From assembly GCF_024679095.1 (NCBI RefSeq), contig NW_026110850.1, positions 371,001 through 435,000 on the forward strand: 64,000 nt of DNA, given 5' to 3'. The stretch is from Eriocheir sinensis. Lineage: Eukaryota > Arthropoda > Malacostraca > Decapoda > Varunidae. The position numbers and the translations under genes are program-made. Every line of letters starts with the position of its first letter. Within the stretch, counting starts at the first letter, position 1. Under the pieces are notes generated by a model that was not told the origin of the DNA, searched no databases, and worked only from the letters and a program-made list of their open reading frames with translations. Of the stretch, positions 55,876-64,000 are shown piece by piece.

Positions 55876-57859
55876 TCAAAATAAAGTTCTAACGAATAGC
55901 AAAGAAATTGCAAATGAATTTAACAATTATTTTACAAGCATCTCTGATAATCTTGCACAAAATATACAAGAATCTCACTCATCGTTTGAAAGATACTTAC
56001 CACACCCTGTACCATACTCATTTTATCAAACACCAACTACCTGTCATGAAATTAACTCTATAATCACTAATCTTAAGAAAAAAGCACCTGGACATGATAA
56101 TATAGATATCAGAGTTATTAAAGAATGTAAAGAAATAATCTTCCCATTTCTTGAAGTTATCATCAACAATTCATTTATAACAGGCTGCTTTCCAACTCAG
56201 TTACAGATAGCTAAAGTAGCTCCAATCTTCAAGAAAGGTGATAACCACCAGTGCTCAAACTATCGCCCTATCTCGATACTGTCATGTTTAAGTAAAATAT
56301 TCGAGAAGCTAGTTGCTACCAGACTAATTAATTATCTAACAGTAAACTCAATTATCTCTGAACATCAGTTTGGATTCCGACTTAACTGTTCAACCAGTTC
56401 ATCACCTAACACAAAGTATTTATAGTGCTTTAGACAACAAAATGTACCACTTAACAGTATTTTGTGACTTAGCTAAGGCATTTGATACTATTAATCATTC
56501 CGTCTTATTAAAGAGGTTAAATACATATGGGATTAGGGGACCAGCAGTCAAATGGTTCAATTGTTATCTTTCGTGTAGAAAACAATTCACGGTTATCAAT
56601 GATAGAGCATCCATTTATAACAGTATTAGTTGCGGAGTACCCCAAGGCTCAATATTGGGTCCACTATTGTTTCTAATTTATATTAATGATATAACTCTTT
56701 GTACTAAAAAGCTAAATTTCATACTTTTCGCGGACGATACCAATATATTTCTTCAGGGACGAGACTTAATTAGCCTTCAAAATACTTTCAATACCGAACT
56801 ACAGCATGTTATAAGTTGGTTAAAAAGTAATAAACTGACACTCAATGTAAATAAAACCTCCTATATGCTATCTCATACCCACATGACCGCGAGTCAACCA
56901 ATTGACATAAAAATAGATGATATATCACTAACTGAAGTACAGCAAATAAATTTTTTAGGAGTGATGTTAGATAACAGATTAAGATGGAGACCACACATTG
57001 AAGACACACAAAATAAAATTTATAAAATAATAGGAGTATTGTATAAAATCAGGAATCTATGTAATGCAGCTTGCCTTAAACAATTGTATTTATCATTAGC
57101 ATACCCATACTGTTCAGCAATCTGGGGAGGGGCATGTAAAACCTATATCAACTCCTTGTTCATTGTTCAAAAGAAATAACTGAGTCATAACACATAGCAA
57201 CAGATTTGCACATACACAACCAATTTTTAGGGACCTTAATGTATTAAAAATGGATGATATTATTGCTTACCAAACCTTATCATTTGTTTATAAATCTCTA
57301 AAGTTGAATAAAGTAGACAATGGATTTAAACTAAATACGCATAACATTCCAACAAGAAGAGCACATGACCTCATGATACCCATGTGTAAAACCTCTCATG
57401 TTCAACAAGGTATTCTTTATAGAGGAAGTAAAATATGGAATGATGTTTCACAGGAAATAAAAGCACTACCCTTAAACTCTTTTAAAGTAAAAATAAAGGA
57501 TAAACTATAAAATCACTGCTGTCAGTGATGGATACTGCTTAAATGTAATTACTTGTCACCATTTCTCTAATTTTACCTATAAAAACTATTAGCTAATAAT
57601 GTATTAGGTATTAGAAACTGTAGTCATATTAATACATAATGAGTGTGTAGAGCTAGGAATGAGTGTGTGTATCTGTGTTTAATGAGCATGAATGAACATG
57701 GCTGTATATATGTGCAGGTTTTCGATTATAGTGTATAAGCTTGTGCTATGTAAATATTATGTGTGTGTTCATATGTTTGTGTATGTTTGTGTGTATGCAT
57801 AATGCATCCAAGCAAAGGTTACTTCTCTTTTTGTTACTTCTGGTGTCGCTACTACTAGT

Positions 57860-58060
57860 AATTTTACTTCTTCTATTACTACCACTTCTACTACTACTTC
57901 TACGACTACTACTTCAATTACTTCTACGACTACTACTTCTACTACTTCTACGACTACTACTATGACTACTTCTACTACTACTACTACTACTACTATTTCA
58001 ACTACTACTATTTCAACTACTACTATTTCAACTACTACTATTTCAACTACTATTATCTCA

Positions 58061-58115
<55 letters not shown>

Positions 58116-58120
58116 TTTCA

Positions 58121-58163
<43 letters not shown>

Positions 58164-58200
58164 TTTCAACTACTACTACTATGACTACTATTACTATTTA
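57860..58200. repeat. (ACT)n compound microsatellite
   Basis: ACT repeats with ttcaactactactatttcaa-type interruptions inside the 3' region of the LINE. Confidence 0.93.
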
Positions 58201-58351
58201 TTATAATTATGACTGTAATGACTGTGATGGTTGTTAGTAAGTGATATAATTGTTGTTCTGGTAGTAATGATAATATTGGTATTATTACTAGTAGCATTTT
58301 TTGGTTATGATTATTATTACTAGTACTAATACTATACTATACAATTATTGA

Positions 58352-58735
<384 letters not shown>

Positions 58736-58984
58736 TGTGCTATTATCATTATTATTAGTGTTATTGCTATTGTAGCTTATTATAATCACTATTATTGTAA
58801 TCATTGTTATTGCTAACATTAGCAATTAAATATTGAGTAATGTGTGTTAAGATGACTGTCAGTCTTTACATACATAAACTTAATGTCCATAGAGAGCATC
58901 AGCTCAATGGACTAGGGTATAATTTATTGTTGTAAATTATATAAAATTTATAAATTTATATAAGACCAATAAACATCAATCAAT

Positions 58985-60430
<1,446 letters not shown>

Positions 60431-60459
60431 TGAGAGATGGAGGAGACGGCAGCGATGAA

Positions 60460-61030
60460 GGGAGGAGCGAGGAGAGAATGGGAGAGGAAGGACACGATGG
60501 ACAGACAAGCCAGAGGGAGTCACGGGAGCAAGGAGAGGATGGGAGAGGAAGGCCACGAGGGACACACAGGCCAGAGGGAGTCACAGGTGCGAGGAGAGGA
60601 TGGGAGAGGAAGGCCGCGAGGGACACACAAGCCAGAGGGAGTCACAGGTGCGAGGAGAGGATGGGAGAGGAAGGCCACGAGGGACACACAAGCCAGAGGG
60701 AGTCACAGGAGCGAGGAGAGGATGGGAGAGGAAGGCCACGAGGGACACACAAGCCAGAGGGAGTCACGGGAGCGAGGAGAGGATGGGAGAGGAAGGCCAC
60801 GAGGGACACACAAGCCAGAGGGAGTCACAGGAGCGAGGAGAGGATGGGAGAGGAAGGCCACGAGGGACACACAAGCCAGAGGGAGTCACAGGAGCGAGGA
60901 GAGGATGGGAGAGGAAGGCCGCGAGGGACACACAAGCCAGAGGGAGTCACAGGAGCGAGGAGAGGATGGGAGAGGAAGGCCGCGAGGGACACACAAGCCA
61001 GAGGGAGTCACAGGAGCGAGGAGAGGAGGA
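60460..61030 (+). repeat. 61-bp minisatellite, about nine copies
   Basis: Units containing gatgggagaggaaggccacg repeat every 61 bp. All three plus frames are open across the array because the unit lacks stops and 61 is 1 modulo 3, so each frame cycles through the same 61-residue peptide. This is not evidence for a gene. Confidence 0.95.
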
Positions 61031-61800
61031 AGAAGGAAGGCGAACGAGGACAAGGAGGATGGAGGAGAGAAAGCGGCGCAGGGATGAAGACGAAACACAG
61101 AGAAAGGATAAAAAATAGTAAACTCATTATATATAAACGAAAAACAACAAGATAATAACATTGAAGAAATAAAAGATGAATGAGAACAAGCTGGTAAAGG
61201 GAAATGTGTGTATGGATAAAAAAAGATGATATTCAGGAGAAAAAGACAAACACGAAAAAACGTATTGGGCAGATAAAACAATTGCAGTAAATGAAAAAAA
61301 ATAGGTGGAATGAAGACAAAGAGAATCAATAATAATGAAAAGTGCATGAATGAAGATGACAGAGAGAGGAAAAATAAAGTAACGCAATATATATCAATGA
61401 CATAAGCAAGACTATAACAATGCAGAGTAAGCAAGAGGCAGGAGAACAAGGAGGAACACAGGAAAAAGGACATTAACAACAGAATAACAGTAAATGGAAA
61501 AAGAACGGTGACGAAAGAGAAAGAAGATAGGCGAGGATTAAGAAGACGATATAAAAGACGCAATAAACGCGAACTTCAAATAAATGTAAAAAACAAACAC
61601 TGAAACCATGAAGGAGAGACAATGAGGAGAGACATGAAAGAAAGGCGTGAACGGAGAAAATTCTTCCTCCTCATGAGACCGAACACACTGCAATAAAGGA
61701 ATGTTTTGTTATCTTAACGTTTCCAAACACCAAAGCAATAACTGTTTCGCATACGCCAATTTTTTTTACAACACAGAGCATCTCAGGGGTGACAAAAGAA
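61031..61800. other. A-rich sequence, nothing recognised
   Basis: Adenine-rich on the plus strand, with no repeat period or coding motif seen. Confidence 0.4.
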
Positions 61801-61801
61801 G

Positions 61802-63280
61802 ATGTAAAAAAAAAAAAAAAAAAAAAAGCCCGCTAACTGTTGCTTTCATAGACTGATAAGTATAGAGTGGCCAAAAGAGAGGTCAATTTCGGATGGAGAG
61901 GTGTCTTGATACACTCTCCTTGAAAGGGGTCAAGTCATAGGCAGGAGGAAATACAAACGAAGGAAAACTGTTCCAGAGTTTACCAGAGAAGGGGACATGT
62001 TGGATAACTCTTGCATAAGGGGTTTGGACAGTATAGTGATGAGCATGAGTAGAAAGTCGTGTGCAGCGGGGCCTCGGGAGGGGGGGGGCAGGCAGTTGGG
62101 AAGTTCAAAAGAGCAGTAAGCATGAAAATATCGACAGAAGATAGAAAGAGATGCAACATGGCGGCGAAATTTAAGAGGTAGAAGGCTGTCAGTTAGAGGA
62201 GGAGAGCTGATGAGACGAAGAGCCTTAGACTCCACTCTGTCCAGGAGAGCTGTGTGAGTGGAGCCCCCCCCACACGTGAGATGCATACTCCATACGAGGG
62301 CGGACAAGGCCCCTATAAATGGAAAGCATTTGTGCGGGGGAGAAGAACTGGCGGAGACGATACAGAACGCCCAACCTCGAGGAATATGATTTAGTAAAAG
62401 AGGAGATGTGAAGTTTCCAGCTGAGATTTTGAGCTAAGGATAGACTGAGGATAGTTAATGTTGAAGAAGGTGACAGCTGGGTGTTATCGACAAATAGGGG
62501 ATAGGTGTTTGGAAGATTTTGTCGAGTTGATAGATGGGGAAATTGGGTTTTTGAGGCATCGAAGAACACAAGGTTCCTTTTATCCTAATCGAAAATTATA
62601 GCAAGGTTAAGCGTTCTTTAGCCTCCAGTCTGGAGTCTTGTAGTTCCTGTTGAGAGGGTCTTCTATTGAAAGAAGTTGAATAATGCAGAGTGGAGTCGTC
62701 AGCGTATGAGTGGATAGGACAGTTTGTTATAGAAAGATCATTGATGAATAACAGGAAGAGAGTGGGTGATAGAACAGAGCCCTGTGGAACACCACTGTTG
62801 ATAGGTTTAGGGAAAGAACAGTGACCGTCTTCCACAGCAGAGATAGAAAAGCCGGAAAGGAAACTGGAGATAAAGGAACAGAGAGAGGGATAGAATCCGA
62901 AAGAGGGCAGTTTAGAAAGCAAAGACTTGTGCCAGACTCCATCGAAAGGTTTCGGTATGTCTAACGCAACTGAGAAAGTTTCACCGAAATGGCTAAGAGA
63001 GGATGACCAAGAATCAGTTAAGAGGGCAAGAAAATCGCCAGTAGAATGCCCCTTGCGGAACCCATACTGGCGATCAGATAGATCAGAAGTAGAAAGGTGC
63101 TTTAGATAGACAGGAAAGTAAAGCTATAGGGCGGTAGTTTGAGTGATTAGAACGGTCACCCTTCTTAGGCACAGGCTGTATGAAGGCGTACTTCCAACTG
63201 GAAGGAAAGGTAGATGTTGATAGGCAAAGACGAAAGAGTTTGACCAGGCAGGGTGTCAGCACTCCTTAGTAGGATTAGGT
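61802..63280 (-). mobile_element. LINE, RT to 3' end (jockey/R1-like group)
   Basis: Minus-strand RT pieces: SSWKYAFIQPVPKKGDRSNH, SNYRPIALLSCLSK, RQYGFRKGHSTGDFLALLTD, VALDIPKPFDGVWHKSLLSK (Asp kept, but Pro twice where Ala and Ala/Ser are usual), NSGVPQGSVLSPTLFLLFIN, IHSYADDSTLHYS, then LGVLYRLRQFFSPAQ and the C terminus. The 3' end is gcgggctttttttttt (61802-61834). Several frameshifts. The same family left the 3178-3545 fragment. Confidence 0.88.
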
Positions 63281-63509
63281 AGGAGACACCTACGGAACGG
63301 GCGTAAGCTACTCCCGGTAAGGATATATGGGAAGCGAGGAGGGTGCTGAAGCCCTTCAGAGACCCTTCCCACGTCCTCACTTTCCGTTTCCCTATTGTCT
63401 CATCAACACCAGCGAGTAGTTCAGTATGCTCTCTAAAGACAGATCTTCTCTTTCTACACCACACTACATTCACACTACATTTACACCTTTTCCCAAAATT
63501 TAAAATTCA

Positions 63510-64000
63510 AAATGGCTCAAACAGGCACTGCCTCGGAGTTACCGCCTGGGGGGATGGGGGCGGCAGAAATTCCCCCAGAGAGGACTACCCTTCTGGCTGC
63601 CGACCTGAGAGGTGTCTTGATAACTCCTCGAGTTTTTTCTTCTCAATTTCTGCAACATTCGCGGTCTTCGTTCTAATTTCCATTCTGTGGAACACCATCT
63701 CTCCTCCTCTAAACTTCACCTTCTCTTTCTCACCGAAACACAGGTATCTGAGGCTACTGACAGCAATCACTACTATATTCCCTCCTACTATCTCTATCCT
63801 AAATTTCTATCCAAAGCTGGATGTTACGCCTACGTGCGCAACATCACTTGCTCTCGTGCTCACGACTTTGCCTCTTCAGAATTTTCCACCATCTGGCTAA
63901 GACTTCATTGTCATTCTATTACTCAATACATTTGTGCTGTTTATCTCCCACCTAACTCTACTAACTATGTAAAATTCTTTGACTATTTGAACTCCAGTTT
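63510..64000 (+). mobile_element. LINE 5' portion with endonuclease, running off the window
   Basis: A short frame opens at 63513 (MAQTGTASELPPGG). The endonuclease follows in another frame from about 63640: NIRGLRSNFHSVEHHL, KLHLLFLTETQVSEATDSN, YYIPSYYLYPKFL, AGCYAYVRNI and ICAVYLPPNSTNYVKFFDYL. These are the first half of an APE-type LINE endonuclease. Whether a true ORF1 lies upstream is unclear. Confidence 0.78.

Overview
The window looks like nuclear DNA of an arthropod, most probably a decapod crustacean. This is inferred from very long CA, CT, GA, TG and TAA microsatellites, many truncated non-LTR retrotransposons, tRNA-derived SINEs and intron-rich, sparse host coding sequence. No bacterial operon, rRNA gene or CRISPR array is present. 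| HOST GENE: the only convincing host gene is on the minus strand. Seven short blocks between 50.7 and 37.1 kb (50627-50695, 50236-50273, 49646-49730, 49209-49292 with 43887-43918, 43402-43539, 40736-40780, 37130-37297) have AG acceptors, GT donors and compatible codon phases. Less certain 3' exons lie at 6.05-4.19 kb. I do not recognise the protein. One exon is split by a hAT-like DNA transposon (43927-49208) with 8-bp target duplications CTCGGTAG. That transposon was itself invaded by an env-bearing LTR retrotransposon (44098-48677), which was in turn invaded by a SINE (46649-47029). A separate plus-strand candidate exon is at 1132-1296. | LAYOUT: 0-0.6 kb broken PIF/Harbinger transposase; 1-4 kb microsatellites, a SINE and a LINE tail; 4.2-6.05 kb candidate exons plus a hAT MITE; 6.4-15.25 kb a 99-bp tandem repeat made from a reverse-transcriptase fragment, split by an 8.1-kb Ty3/Gypsy element with both LTRs, gag and pol; 15.36-28.3 kb a 68-bp minisatellite array of well over 100 monomers, with an orientation switch, a 3.28-kb internal duplication carrying a SINE, a LINE insertion and a homogenised 70-bp sub-array; 28.4-30.24 kb a LINE inside a TG microsatellite; 30.3-36.6 kb nested LINE fragments and a TIR transposon; 37-43.5 kb host exons with LINEs and minisatellites between; 43.9-49.2 kb the nested hAT/LTR/SINE; 51-52.3 kb a LINE; 54.37-59.12 kb one CT microsatellite split by two LINEs of opposite orientation; 60.46-61.03 kb a 61-bp minisatellite; 61.8-64 kb a LINE with a head-to-head 5' segment. 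| Nearly every element is broken by stops, frameshifts, truncation or nested insertion. The genes therefore do not work together as a pathway: the window is one host gene whose introns, and one exon, were filled by successive waves of mobile DNA.
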